Part shown: positions 24,770-33,800 of the stretch, in pieces | Layout: each line of letters begins with the position of its first letter | Position numbering within the stretch: position 1 is the first letter of the stretch | From: Dehalococcoidia bacterium | GTDB taxonomy: Bacteria > Chloroflexota > Dehalococcoidia > Tepidiformales > Tepidiformaceae | Direction of reading: 5' to 3' | Assembly (NCBI GenBank): GCA_022826585.1 | Contig: JAJDUR010000125.1 | Span: forward strand, 1 to 38,400 | Length of the DNA: 38,400 nucleotides | The notes under the pieces: generated by a model | The model's database searches: none | Told to the model about the DNA's origin: nothing | Seen by the model: the letters and a program-made list of their open reading frames with translations, nothing else | Translations under genes and position numbers: made by a program

Positions 24770-25591
24770 ATGTCCGTCAAGGTCCTGGTTGTCACGAAGG
24801 GCCACCCCTTCGACTACAACGGCTTCTACGCCATGTTCGACGAGAACCCCGAACTGCTGACCACGCAGGTCGAGCAGCCTGCCGCGCAGGTGATGCTGCG
24901 TCCCGAGAACGTGGCCGAGTACGAGGCCGTGTGCTTCTACGACATGTGGGGCACCGAGAGCCCCGACGGCGGCGCGAGCTTCGTGCCCGCGCCTGAGGAG
25001 TACCAGCAGAGCATCGCCGCCCTGCTCGAGAGCGGGAAGGGCATCGTCATGATGAACCACGCCATCGTGCAGTGGCCCGCCTGGCCCGGCTGGCGCGACG
25101 TGAGCGGCACCTCCTTCCTCCTCACCGAGGGCGAGGTCTTCGGCGAGATGACGCCCGGCTCCGGCTACCGCGGCGGCGCCGTCGACCCGCGAGGCAACCC
25201 GGAGGGCACCGTCTCGGCCGACCCCGCCGCCGCCGGCCACCCCGTCCTCGAGGGCGTCGAGCCCTTCACCATCGAGGACGAGCTCTACCTGACCTCCAAG
25301 AGCTTCGAGTCCCAGCCCGGCATCCTGCCCCTCATGCGCACGGACTACCCGATGGTGAAGGAGAACTTCAACCCGCCGCCGCTCGCCCCGGCCGACGAGC
25401 AGGCTGGCTGGGACCACCCGGAGGGCAGCAACCTCGTCGTCTGGGCCAAGAAGAGCGTCAACTCGCCCGTCATCGCCATGCAGATCGGCGATGGCCCCAA
25501 CTGCTACGCCAACCCGGGCTTCCGCAAGCTCCTCGATAACGCCCTGCACTGGGTCGCCACCGACGAAGCGCGCGCCTGGGCCGCCAGCTAG
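24770..25591 (+). CDS. ThuA-like domain protein, copy 1
   Basis: Protein of 273 residues that fits the ThuA-like (trehalose-utilisation) fold, related to class I glutamine amidotransferases. Recognisable parts are the opening VKVLVVTKGHPFDYNGFY, a strand-loop YEAVCFYDMWG, SGKGIVMMNHAIVQWPAWPGWRD, the AGHPVLEGVEPFTIEDELYL segment and the end LVVWAKK...SPVIAMQIGDG. The HPVxxG and DELY motifs are typical of ThuA-like proteins, whose biochemical role is poorly defined. No amidotransferase Cys-His-Glu triad is evident. ATG 24770 has AGAGGAG upstream. Copy 2 follows after 16 bp and is very similar along its whole length. Confidence 0.8.
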   Translation: MSVKVLVVTKGHPFDYNGFYAMFDENPELLTTQVEQPAAQVMLRPENVAEYEAVCFYDMWGTESPDGGASFVPAPEEYQQSIAALLESGKGIVMMNHAIVQWPAWPGWRDVSGTSFLLTEGEVFGEMTPGSGYRGGAVDPRGNPEGTVSADPAAAGHPVLEGVEPFTIEDELYLTSKSFESQPGILPLMRTDYPMVKENFNPPPLAPADEQAGWDHPEGSNLVVWAKKSVNSPVIAMQIGDGPNCYANPGFRKLLDNALHWVATDEARAWAAS

Positions 25592-25607
25592 CGCAAGGAG
25601 CGAACCC

Positions 25608-26411
25608 ATGGCAGTCAAGGTGCTGGTCGTGACCAAGGGGCACGGCTTCAACTACAACGGCTTCTACTCGATGTTCGACGACAATCCCGAGCTGCTCACC
25701 ACGCAGGTCGAGCAGCCGGCCGCGCAGGTGCTCCTGCGTCCCGAGAACGTGGCCGAGTACGAGGCCGTCTGCTTTTACGACATGTGGGGCGTGGACTTCT
25801 CGCCCGCGCCCGAGGAGTACCAGCAGAGCATCGCCGCGCTCCTCGAGAGCGGGAAGGGCATCATGCTGATGAACCACGCGCTCGTGGAGTGGCCCGCCTG
25901 GCCCGGTTGGCGCGATGTCAGCGGCACCTCCTTCCTCCTGCGGGAGGGCGAGGTCTTCGGCGAGCTGACGCCCGGCTCCGGCTACCGCGGCGGTGGCGCC
26001 GACCCGCGCGGCAACGGCCGCGGCAAGGTCACGCCCGACCCCGCCGCCGCCGGCCACCCCGTCCTCGAAGGCCTCGACGACGGCTTCGTCGTCCAGGACG
26101 AGCTCTACCTGACCTCGAAGAACTTCGAGGCCCAGCCCGACATCCTGCCGCTCATGCGCACCGACTACCCGATGGTGCAGGAGAACTTCAACCCGCCGCC
26201 CATGGCCGCTCAGGAGGAGAAGGACCGCTGGTCCCACCCCGAGGGCAGCGACCTCGTCGTCTGGGCCAAGAAGAGCGGCAACTCGCCGGTCGTCGCCACC
26301 CACCTCGGCGACGGCCCCGGCTCCTACGAGAGCGAGGGCTTCCGCAGGCTCCTCCACAACACCCTGCACTGGGTGGCGTCCGAGGAAGCGCGCGCCTGGG
26401 CCGCCAGCTAG
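25608..26411 (+). CDS. ThuA-like domain protein, copy 2
   Basis: Protein of 267 residues, tandem copy of the preceding ThuA-like gene. Most residues are identical from VKVLVVTKGHGFNYNGFY to the shared last residues EARAWAAS. The main difference is a shortened loop after YDMWG (VDFSPAPEEY in place of a longer Asp/Gly/Ser loop). HPVLEGLDDGFVVQDELYL keeps the family motif. ATG 25608 has AAGGAG 7 bases upstream, only 16 bp after copy 1. Retention of both copies in one transcript suggests either recent duplication or a two-subunit complex. The stop shares CTAG with the stop of the convergent epoxide hydrolase. Confidence 0.8.
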   Translation: MAVKVLVVTKGHGFNYNGFYSMFDDNPELLTTQVEQPAAQVLLRPENVAEYEAVCFYDMWGVDFSPAPEEYQQSIAALLESGKGIMLMNHALVEWPAWPGWRDVSGTSFLLREGEVFGELTPGSGYRGGGADPRGNGRGKVTPDPAAAGHPVLEGLDDGFVVQDELYLTSKNFEAQPDILPLMRTDYPMVQENFNPPPMAAQEEKDRWSHPEGSDLVVWAKKSGNSPVVATHLGDGPGSYESEGFRRLLHNTLHWVASEEARAWAAS

Positions 26412-27592
26412 CGAGCCTGGCCCAGCTCCCGGAACGTGGCGCGGATACCGCGCACGATCGCCTCGGGCTCCTCGGCGGGCGCGAAGTGCCCGCCTGCCGG
26501 GTGCGAGTCCCAGTGCACGAAGTTCCAGTACTCGCGCTGCTGCTCGCTCGGCTCCTGCGGTGCTCCCGGTCCGTGGAACGTGATCCCCGTCGGCGCCTCG
26601 ACCACGGGCGTGCGGTCGTGGCTCGGCTGCCACTGGTTCCAGGCCGCCTCGTAGTAGTACCGCACCGACGTTACGAAGGCGTCCGTCGCCCAGTACAGCA
26701 TCATCGTCGTCAGCAGGTCGTCCTTGGAGAAGCGCGACTCCACGTCCCCGTTCGTGTCGCCCCAGTTGCGGCGCCGCTCGAGGATCCAGGCGCAGAGCCC
26801 GATGGGCGAGTCGTGCGCCATGAACCCCAGTGTCTGCGGGTCGAGCCCCTGCACGGCCACGTGCGCCGAGTAGTAACGCAGCCGCTCGAGGCTTGCGCGG
26901 CGGGCCTCCCCCGGCGGCATCAAGGCGAGTCCCGGGTCGCCCAGCACCCAGGGACGGTCGTGCGTGAACATGTTCAGCATGATCGCGTCCGTCAGGTGGA
27001 TGCCGATCAGGTGCTCGGCGTACTTGTGCCCGAGCTGGCTCGTGACGAGCGCGCCCCAGTCGCCGCCCTGCGCCGCGAAGCGCTCGTAGCCGAGCACCTC
27101 CTGCATCAACGTTACCCACAGGTCCGCCGTCCGCCAGTAGTTGATGCCGGGCGTCGTCAGGGGTGTGGAGAAGCCGTACCCCGGGAGCGAGGGCACGACG
27201 ACGTCGAAGGCGTCCGCCGGGTCGCCGCCGTGGGCGGCGGGGTCGGTCAGGGGCCCGATCACGTGGCGCAGGTCCCAGTACGTCCAGGGCCAGCCGTGCG
27301 AGAGGATGATGGGGATCGGGTGCGGGCCCTTGCCCTTCTCGTGCACGAAGTGGATCGGCATCCCCTCGATCTCGACGCGGAAGTTCGCGAAGCGATTCAT
27401 CTCCGCTTCGTGGGCGCGCCAGTCGTAGCGATTCAGCCAGTGCTCCGCCAGTTCGCGCAGGTAGTCGCCGTTCACGCCGTAGGCCCAGCCCTCGTTGCCA
27501 AAGTCGGGCGCCCAGTTGATGCGCTCAAGCCGGCCGCGCAGGTCCTCCAGCTTCTCCTCGGGGATCGCGATCGTGAACGGTTCGGCCTGCAT
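26408..27592 (-). CDS. Epoxide hydrolase, microsomal-type (alpha/beta hydrolase with EHN domain)
   Basis: Protein of 394 residues of the epoxide hydrolase family with an N-terminal EHN region (residues about 1-110: FTIAIPEEKLEDLRGRLERINW and the LNRYDWRAHEAEMNRF segment). The alpha/beta-hydrolase core has the oxyanion motif ILSHGWPWTYW (about 103-112), PSLPGYGFS, the nucleophile in QGGDWGA (Asp178) and the catalytic His in AGGHFAPAEEP. This is the order seen in microsomal-type and juvenile-hormone-type epoxide hydrolases, which open epoxides to diols. ATG 27592 has GGGAGG 7-9 bases upstream. The natural substrate is unknown. It is convergent with the ThuA genes and divergent from the membrane protein at 27778. 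Confidence 0.9.
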   Translation of the reverse strand: MQAEPFTIAIPEEKLEDLRGRLERINWAPDFGNEGWAYGVNGDYLRELAEHWLNRYDWRAHEAEMNRFANFRVEIEGMPIHFVHEKGKGPHPIPIILSHGWPWTYWDLRHVIGPLTDPAAHGGDPADAFDVVVPSLPGYGFSTPLTTPGINYWRTADLWVTLMQEVLGYERFAAQGGDWGALVTSQLGHKYAEHLIGIHLTDAIMLNMFTHDRPWVLGDPGLALMPPGEARRASLERLRYYSAHVAVQGLDPQTLGFMAHDSPIGLCAWILERRRNWGDTNGDVESRFSKDDLLTTMMLYWATDAFVTSVRYYYEAAWNQWQPSHDRTPVVEAPTGITFHGPGAPQEPSEQQREYWNFVHWDSHPAGGHFAPAEEPEAIVRGIRATFRELGQAR

Positions 27593-27657
27593 GGACGTCC
27601 TCCCTGCCCTGTCGTGGGGTCGCGAGTCTAGCGCTCTGGGCCCCCGCTGGCGTGGCT

Positions 27658-27703
27658 CTTGCAAGCCCTTGCGAACATAACAAATTCGTATCTTGCCGCT
27701 TGC
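27658..27703. repeat. Four CTTGC repeats in the 27593-27777 divergent gap
   Basis: CTTGC begins at 27658, 27668, 27692 and 27699, inside an unusually AT-rich stretch for this window (AACATAACAAATTCGTAT). The first occurrence is part of the palindrome CTTGCAAG. The pairs are symmetrically spaced (10 and 7 bp apart around the AT-rich centre), which could be an operator cluster or chance. Confidence 0.3.
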
Positions 27704-27705
27704 AG

Positions 27706-27735
27706 TTGAAAGCCTCGTGGCGTGGTGGGTAATGT
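27706..27735 (+). promoter_or_regulatory. Possible promoter of the six-helix membrane protein
   Basis: TTGAAA (27706-27711, five of six to the -35 consensus) and TAATGT (27730-27735, weak -10) are 18 bp apart. The expected start is about 36 bases before the ATG at 27778, which has AAGGGGG upstream. The -10 is poor, so confidence is low. Confidence 0.35.
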
Positions 27736-27777
27736 CTCCCTGCGTGTCGGGGGACCGCGCATCCGAAGGGGGATTCC

Positions 27778-28515
27778 ATGAACATACTCAGTAGCTTGTG
27801 CTCCGCAAAAAAGGCGCCCGGGACGGCCATTGTCTTAGGGCTTGTCGTCATGATCATCGCCCTGCTCCTCTACCCGGGGGGCTGGCTGGTCGACCCAAGC
27901 GACCCGCTCGACTTCAATGAAACGCTCCAGGCGTATGCCGAGAACGACAACCTTACGCACGCGGTGTCGTTCGTCATCATCCTTTGCTCGTTGTTGATCT
28001 CGTACGGCCTGTTCTCGTTCTGGCGGTTGCAGGGGCCCTCGGGAAGCCTGGGCCACTCCATGCTGCGCTTCGGGATCCTGGTCAACCTCTTCCACTACGG
28101 GGTTTACATCCTGACGATGGGAGTGCGGCACCTACTCGTTGCGGTCTCGCAGCACGCCGAGGCACTGGCGGATCCCACGGGGGCGCCGGAACTCATGCTG
28201 GTGTTGCATGCGGCTAGCGGAGGGCTCCACTTCGCCTTCGTCACGATTTCGTCGGTGAGCGGCATCCTGGTGGGGATCGGGCTTGCCAGGCGCTTCAGCT
28301 CAATGAACGCCACCGCAGCGGCCTGCTGGGTCTTCGCCCTCGCCGGGGTGGCGGGTCTCGTCAACGTCGTCGTCGGCCAGCAGGCTGAGATCGACCCCGA
28401 GGCCTTCATCATGGCCAGCAACATCGTCCTCTTCGTCGCGGCGATTGCCCTCCTGGTCATCGGCATCGGCGTGATACGGGGTGAGAGCGAGCTCATTCCG
28501 GAGGACGAGGACTAG
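27778..28515 (+). CDS. Six-helix membrane protein of unknown family
   Basis: Protein of 245 residues that I do not recognise. Six hydrophobic segments are visible: residues about 15-37 (TAIVLGLVVMIIALLLYPGG), 60-82 (AVSFVIILCSLLISYGLFSF), 95-118 (LRFGILVNLFHYGVYILTMG), 145-170 (HFAFVTISSVSGILVGIGLA), 180-200 (ACWVFALAGVAGLVNVVVG) and 210-232 (ASNIVLFVAAIALLVIGIGV). The ends are an N-terminal Ser/Lys-rich dozen residues and an acidic C-terminus. Helix 3 carries His and Tyr, and helix 4 starts with a His, but there is no clear cofactor motif. ATG 27778 has AAGGGGG upstream. Its base composition is slightly less GC-rich than that of its neighbours. A strong hairpin follows it. Confidence 0.75.
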   Translation: MNILSSLCSAKKAPGTAIVLGLVVMIIALLLYPGGWLVDPSDPLDFNETLQAYAENDNLTHAVSFVIILCSLLISYGLFSFWRLQGPSGSLGHSMLRFGILVNLFHYGVYILTMGVRHLLVAVSQHAEALADPTGAPELMLVLHAASGGLHFAFVTISSVSGILVGIGLARRFSSMNATAAACWVFALAGVAGLVNVVVGQQAEIDPEAFIMASNIVLFVAAIALLVIGIGVIRGESELIPEDED

Positions 28516-28541
28516 GCGTATCGCGCCAACAGGTGCACTGA

Positions 28542-28573
28542 GCCGGCGGGAACGCATTCGCGTTCCCGCTGGC
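28542..28573 (+). terminator. Strong hairpin after the six-helix membrane protein gene
   Basis: GCGGGAACGC (28546-28555) pairs perfectly with GCGTTCCCGC (28560-28569) around the loop ATTC. Four further pairs, one of them G-U, extend it to 14 bp (28542-28573). It lies 26 bp after the stop and about 57 bp before the next ATG. There is no T-tract, so it may be a terminator with weak release or an mRNA end-stabilising stem. Confidence 0.6.
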
Positions 28574-28630
28574 GAGGCCTGACCCGCTCGGCTACAGTTC
28601 CGGCAGCGCCCTCGCGCTCCGGGAGGCCCC

Positions 28631-30820
28631 ATGGTCGTCGAAACGAAGCAGACCTTCTGCCGCTTCTGCCACGCGTTCTGCGGTATCGAGGTCGATATCG
28701 AGGATGGCCGCGCCATCAAGGTGCGGGGCGACGCGAAGAACCCGATGTACCAGGGGTTCAGCTGCATCAAGGGCCGGCAGCTGCCCGAGCAGCACTACCA
28801 CCCCGACCGTCTCCTTCACTCCCAGAAGCGCGCCCCCGACGGGTCCTACCACGACGTCCCCCACCAGCAGGCCATCGAGGAGGTGGCGGACAAGCTCCAG
28901 GCCATCATCGCCGAGCACGGCCCCCGCGCCGTCGCCACCTTCAGCGGCACCTACGGCTTCTCCTTCCCCTCCTCCGGCCAGTTCACCGGCGCCTTCATGG
29001 CCGGCATCGGCTCGAACATGACCTACTCCGGCGGCACCATCGACCAGCCCGCCAAGCCCATCGCCCGCGCCTACCACGGCAACTGGGGCGCCGGCCCCCA
29101 GATGTTCGACGACGCCGACGTCTGGATGCTCATCGGCGCCAACCCCACCATCTCCATGTGGGGCGGCATCCCCCAGTACAACCCCGCGAAGCGCCTCCAC
29201 CAGGCGAAGCAGCGCGGCATGCAGTTCATCGTCATCGACCCGCGCCGCACCGAGGCCGCCGAAAAGGCCGACATCTTCCTCCAGGTGAAGCCGGGCGAGG
29301 ATCCCACCCTCCTCGCCGGCATCCTCCGCGTCATCCTCACCGAGGGCCTCGTCGACGGTGACTTCGTCGCCGCCAACGTGCAGGGCCTCGAGGAGCTCCG
29401 CGAGGCGGTCGATCCCTTCACGCTCGACTACGTTGAGGACCGCTCCGGCGTGCCCGCCGCCCACGTCGAGCGGGCGGCGCGCGTGTTCGCCGAGGGCGAG
29501 CGGGGGTCCGTCACCTCCGGAACGGGTCCCGACTTCTCGCCCCACGCCAACATCACCGAGTACCTCATCAACGCCATCAACACCGTCTGCGGGCGCTGGC
29601 TGCGCGAGGGCGAGCGCGTTCCCAATCCGCCCGTGTTGCGCAAGCCCAAGGACTACGTGGCCCAGGCCTACCAGGAGGATACGAACTGGGACGCGCGCGA
29701 ACGCATGCGCATTCGCGATCTGCCGATCACCGCCATCGGGCCGCCCACCAGCGCCCTCGCCGAGGAAATTCTGACGCCGGGCGAGGGAAAGGTCCGGGCC
29801 CTCATCTGCATCGGCTCGAACCCGATGGCGGCCTGGCCCGACCAGCTCCGCACCTACGAGGCCATGCAGGAGCTCGACCTGCTCGTCACCCTCGACATCA
29901 AGATGTCGGCGACTGCCAAGCTGGCCCACTACGTGATCGCCCCAAAGCTCTCGCTCGAGCGCGAGGACACGACCCTCCCCAACGAGGCCCTTTCCGGGGT
30001 GTTCGGGTTCGCCCAGGGCTACCCCGCCCCCTACGCCCAGTACGGCCCCAAGCTCATCGACCCGCCCGAGGGATCCGACGTGATCGAGGAGTGGGAGTTC
30101 TTCTGGGGGCTCGCCAACCGCATGCGCGTCCCCATGCGCACCGCCTGGGGCGAGGTCGACATAGACGACAAGCCCACGACCTCGCAGCTCATCGAGTGGA
30201 TGTGCGAGGGCTCGCGCATCCCCCTCGACGAGGTGAAGAAGTACCCCCACGGCCACATCTTCGAGGACGACGAGATCCGCGTCCTGCCGAAGCGCCCCGG
30301 CTCCCCCCGCCTCGACGTCGGCCGCGCCGAGATGATGGCGGAGCTCTCCGAGGTGCGCGCCGAGCCCTACTTCGAGGGTGGCGGCTACCGCGAGGGCGAG
30401 GAGTTCACCCACCGCCTCGTGAGCCGCCGCATGCTCGAGTCGTACAACTCCTCGGGCCGCGATATTCCCCGGCTCATGCGCAAGTACGAGAACAAGGGCA
30501 ATCCCGCCTACATGAACCCGATGGATATCGCCGAGCTTGGCCTCGCCGCCGGCGACGTCGTCGAGATCGAGTCGGCGCGGGCCGCTATCTACGGCGTCGT
30601 CGAACCAGCCGATGACGTGCGCTCGGGCGTTGTCTCGATGGCGCATGCCTGGGGCGACGCCCCCACCGAGGACGCGCGCGTGCGCGAGCTCGGCTCGAAC
30701 ACGGGCCGCCTCTCCGATACGCAGACGGACTTCGATCCCATCACGGGCATCCCCGTGATGAGCGCGATCCCGGTGAACGTGCGCAAGGTCGAGGATCCCG
30801 CGGCCGTCTCGGCGGGCTAG
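28631..30820 (+). CDS. Molybdopterin oxidoreductase (DMSO reductase superfamily), cytoplasmic
   Basis: Protein of 729 residues of the Mo/W-bisMGD family (formate dehydrogenase/nitrate reductase-like). The N-terminal [4Fe-4S] ligands are Cys10-x2-Cys13-x3-Cys17-x27-Cys45, followed by Lys47, the conserved electron-transfer Lys. Pterin-contact motifs include LIGANPTISM, VIDPRRTEAAEKAD and LICIGSNPMAAWPD. The C-terminal cap domain begins near residue 560 and contains NPMDIAELGLAAGDVVEI. There is no Tat signal, so it is cytoplasmic. Around residue 140, where formate dehydrogenases and Nap enzymes have Sec or Cys, the sequence is GGTIDQPAKP with no Cys and no in-frame TGA. No accessory subunit or maturation gene is adjacent. 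The substrate is not readable. ATG 28631 has GGGAGG upstream. Confidence 0.88.
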   Translation: MVVETKQTFCRFCHAFCGIEVDIEDGRAIKVRGDAKNPMYQGFSCIKGRQLPEQHYHPDRLLHSQKRAPDGSYHDVPHQQAIEEVADKLQAIIAEHGPRAVATFSGTYGFSFPSSGQFTGAFMAGIGSNMTYSGGTIDQPAKPIARAYHGNWGAGPQMFDDADVWMLIGANPTISMWGGIPQYNPAKRLHQAKQRGMQFIVIDPRRTEAAEKADIFLQVKPGEDPTLLAGILRVILTEGLVDGDFVAANVQGLEELREAVDPFTLDYVEDRSGVPAAHVERAARVFAEGERGSVTSGTGPDFSPHANITEYLINAINTVCGRWLREGERVPNPPVLRKPKDYVAQAYQEDTNWDARERMRIRDLPITAIGPPTSALAEEILTPGEGKVRALICIGSNPMAAWPDQLRTYEAMQELDLLVTLDIKMSATAKLAHYVIAPKLSLEREDTTLPNEALSGVFGFAQGYPAPYAQYGPKLIDPPEGSDVIEEWEFFWGLANRMRVPMRTAWGEVDIDDKPTTSQLIEWMCEGSRIPLDEVKKYPHGHIFEDDEIRVLPKRPGSPRLDVGRAEMMAELSEVRAEPYFEGGGYREGEEFTHRLVSRRMLESYNSSGRDIPRLMRKYENKGNPAYMNPMDIAELGLAAGDVVEIESARAAIYGVVEPADDVRSGVVSMAHAWGDAPTEDARVRELGSNTGRLSDTQTDFDPITGIPVMSAIPVNVRKVEDPAAVSAG

Positions 30821-30828
30821 CGCCTGGC

Positions 30829-33800
30829 TCAGTGCCAGTCGTGGGCATCGGGCATCGGAACGCCGGTGCCCACCGGCTCGACGTGTGAGACGGTGACGGT
30901 GGTGGTCCCGTCCCAGCGCGAGACCTTCCCCCTGATTAGCAGCACCTGGCTCCGCAGCTCCCGGCGGTGGCGCGCATGGATCCGCGGCCAGAGGATGACC
31001 TGCACCTCCCCTGTCTCGTCCTCGATGGTCACGAAGACCGTGCCTTCCTTGCCGCGAGGATGCTGCCGGGCGATGGGCCACCCCGCCACCCGCAGGGCCG
31101 TGCCGTCGGCCATTCCTTCCACCTCGGCGCAGGGCGTCACGCCGGCAGGCAGCGTGGGGCGCACGAACTCCATCAGGTGGCCGCGCGGATAAACCCCCAG
31201 CACGCGATATTCCCCCGTCATCTTCTCGTACTCGCTGAGGTCCGGAAGCGCCGGCCTTCCCGGCCCCGTTGCCGGAAAGGCCCGCTGCCCGCCTCGCGAG
31301 GGTGGGGTGGAGAGCCCCGCGTCCCAGAGCGCCATCCGCCGGTTCGGGACGATCGCGTCGAAGGCCCCCGCCTCCACCAGCGACTGCGCCGCCTGCGGTT
31401 TCACTCCCGTCCGCCGCACCAGGTCTCCGGCCCCGGCATAGGGCCCGTTCCGCTCCCGCTCCGCCACGATCAGCTCCGCCGCCGCCTCGCCCACGTCCTT
31501 CACGATCTGCAGCCCCAGCCGCACGCAGCCGTTGTCGGGGATGGCCCGCACCTCGCTCCGGTTCACGCACGGGTTCAGGAAGGGCGCCCCGAACCGGCGC
31601 GCGTCCTCCTTCAGCGTCTCCAGCGGGTAGAAACCCATCGGCTGGTTGTTCACCAGCGCCACGAAGAATTCGAGGGGGTGGTATCGCTTCAGCCAGGCCG
31701 CCTGGTAGGCCGTGATGGCAAACGCGTGCGAGTGCGATTCCGGGAACATGTAGTGCCCGTTGATCTTCGCGAAAATCGTCTCGGCGACTTCCCCGGGTAC
31801 CCCCCGGCTGCGCGCCCCCACCAGGAAGCGCCGCCGCTGCATCTCGATCAGGTGCTCGCCCTGCGGACGGGCGAAGGCCCGCCGCAGCTCGTCCGCCTCG
31901 GCGGCGGTCATCCCCGCCACGTCCATCACCAGCTGCACCACCTGCTCCTGCCAGATGATCACGCCGTAGCCCCGCGCCAGCGCTCGCTCCTCCAGCGGGT
32001 GGTCGTAGGACCACTCGACTCCGTGCCGGTGCCGCTCGATGAACTTCGAGACGGCGCTCCCCTGCACGCCCACCCCCGGCCGGATGAGGGCGACCTGGTA
32101 GGCCAGGTCGAGCAGGTTCCGGGAGAGAAGGCGCTGCGCGATCTTGAGCTGCGCGGGCGACTGCAGCAGGAAGACGCCCTTGCCCCGGCCCTCGTTGATC
32201 AGGTCGTAGACGTTCGGATCCTCCGGATCGATGCGGCTCAGGTCGGGCCGCGTCCCCTCCCGCGCCTCGATCAGGTCCAGCGCCTCCTCGATCTGGTCGA
32301 GCACGGGCAGGGAGAGGAGATCGATCTTGGCGAAGTTGGCGTCCGCCACGCTGTCCTTGTTCCAATCCATGATGAAGCGCCCCTCGATGGCCCCGTCCCT
32401 GATGGGGACCATCCCCGGGATGGGGCTGTCGCTCAGCACCATCCCCCCCACGTGCTGCCCCAGCCCGCGTGGGGCGTGCAGCAGCTGAGGCGCCAGCTCC
32501 GTCAGCTCACGCCAGCCGGGAGCGTCCACCCGTTCCCGGAAGGCGGGCAGCTCCAGCATCGCCGCTCGCAGCCCGCCGTCGTGCGACTGGATCTGCTTCG
32601 AGAGCAGCCGCAGGTCCTCCCGCGGCAGCCCCAGCGCCTTCCCCAGGTCCTGGATGATGCCCTTATGCGAGTAGGTCGCGATCGCCCCCGCGAGGACGGC
32701 GTACTCCGCGCCGAAGTGCTGGTGTACCCGCGCGATCAGCTCGTCGCGGAGGGCGCGCGGGAAGTCGAGGTCGATGTCCGGGAGCGTCTGCATGTCCTCC
32801 GGCATGAACCGCTCCAGCGTCAGGTTCCAGCGCAGCGGGTCCACGTGGCTGATGCCGGTGAGGTAGCCCACCAGCAGCGCCACCGAGGAGCCTCGCCCCC
32901 GCCCGGGCGGCCGCTCCTCCAGGGGCGTATCGGGATGCGCCAGCCCCCGCTCCTCCATGATCAGGCGGGCCAGCCGCGCGATCTCCCGGTAGAGCAGCAG
33001 GAAGCCGGCCAGGTGGTGCCGCTCGATGAGCCCGAACTCCTCCTCGAGCCGCTCCCGCACCGGCTCCGTGAGGCCGCCGTAGCGCCGCCGCGCGGCTTCC
33101 TCGCAGAGCCGTCGCAGGTAGCTCTCGGGTGTGTGGCCCGCCGGCACCTGGGGATCGGGCAGGGTGTAGCCCAGGTCCGTGCTCAGGTTGAAGCGGCACA
33201 GCTCCGCGATGCGCTGCGTGTTCGCGATCGCCTCGGGATACTCCCGGAAGAGTCGCGCCATCTCGGCCGGCGGCTTCAGGCAGAAGTGGTCGTTCGGCTT
33301 GATGAAGGGCAGCGCCCGGTCGATCGTCGTGTTCCGTTTCGCGGCCGCCAGCGCGTGCTGCAGCCGGTACCGCTCCGGGTCGTGGTAGAGCACGTCGTTG
33401 GTCGCCACGAGAGGAACGCCCGCTTCCCGCGCCAGCTCCGCCAGCTCGCGGTTGCGGGACGTGTCGCCCTGCAGGAAGTTCTGCTGCAGTTCCACGTAGG
33501 CCGAGTCGTGGCCGTACCACTCCCGGTAGCGATGCAGCAGCTCCCCCGCTTCCCGCTGCCGCCCCTCTCGCAGCAGCCACGCGAGATGCCCATCACGGCC
33601 CCCGGTCAGCAGGAGCAGGCCCCCGGCGTGCCCGGGCAGGTGGGCGGGGTCGAACCGTGGCTCCCGCCGGTCGGTGGCGTTCGCCAGCGTGAACAGCCGC
33701 GAGAGGTTGGCGTAGCCCTCGCGCGTCTTTGCCAGCAGCACCAGGCGGGAGCCGTCCGTCAGCGTCAGCTCCCCGCCTGTGATCGGCTGCACCCCGAGGC

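Noticed and set aside
23783-25651. Minus-strand open frame of 622 codons opposite the SDR and ThuA genes
   Set aside because: Its Val/Gly/Asp/Glu-rich composition mirrors the sense codons; the plus strand has full SDR and ThuA-like motifs with good ribosome-binding sites.
28592-32365. Minus-strand open frame of 1257 codons across the molybdoenzyme and dnaE2
   Set aside because: It is antisense to the molybdoenzyme and out of frame within dnaE2. It has runs of Gly, Ala, Arg and Glu typical of GC-rich shadow frames and no recognisable domain.
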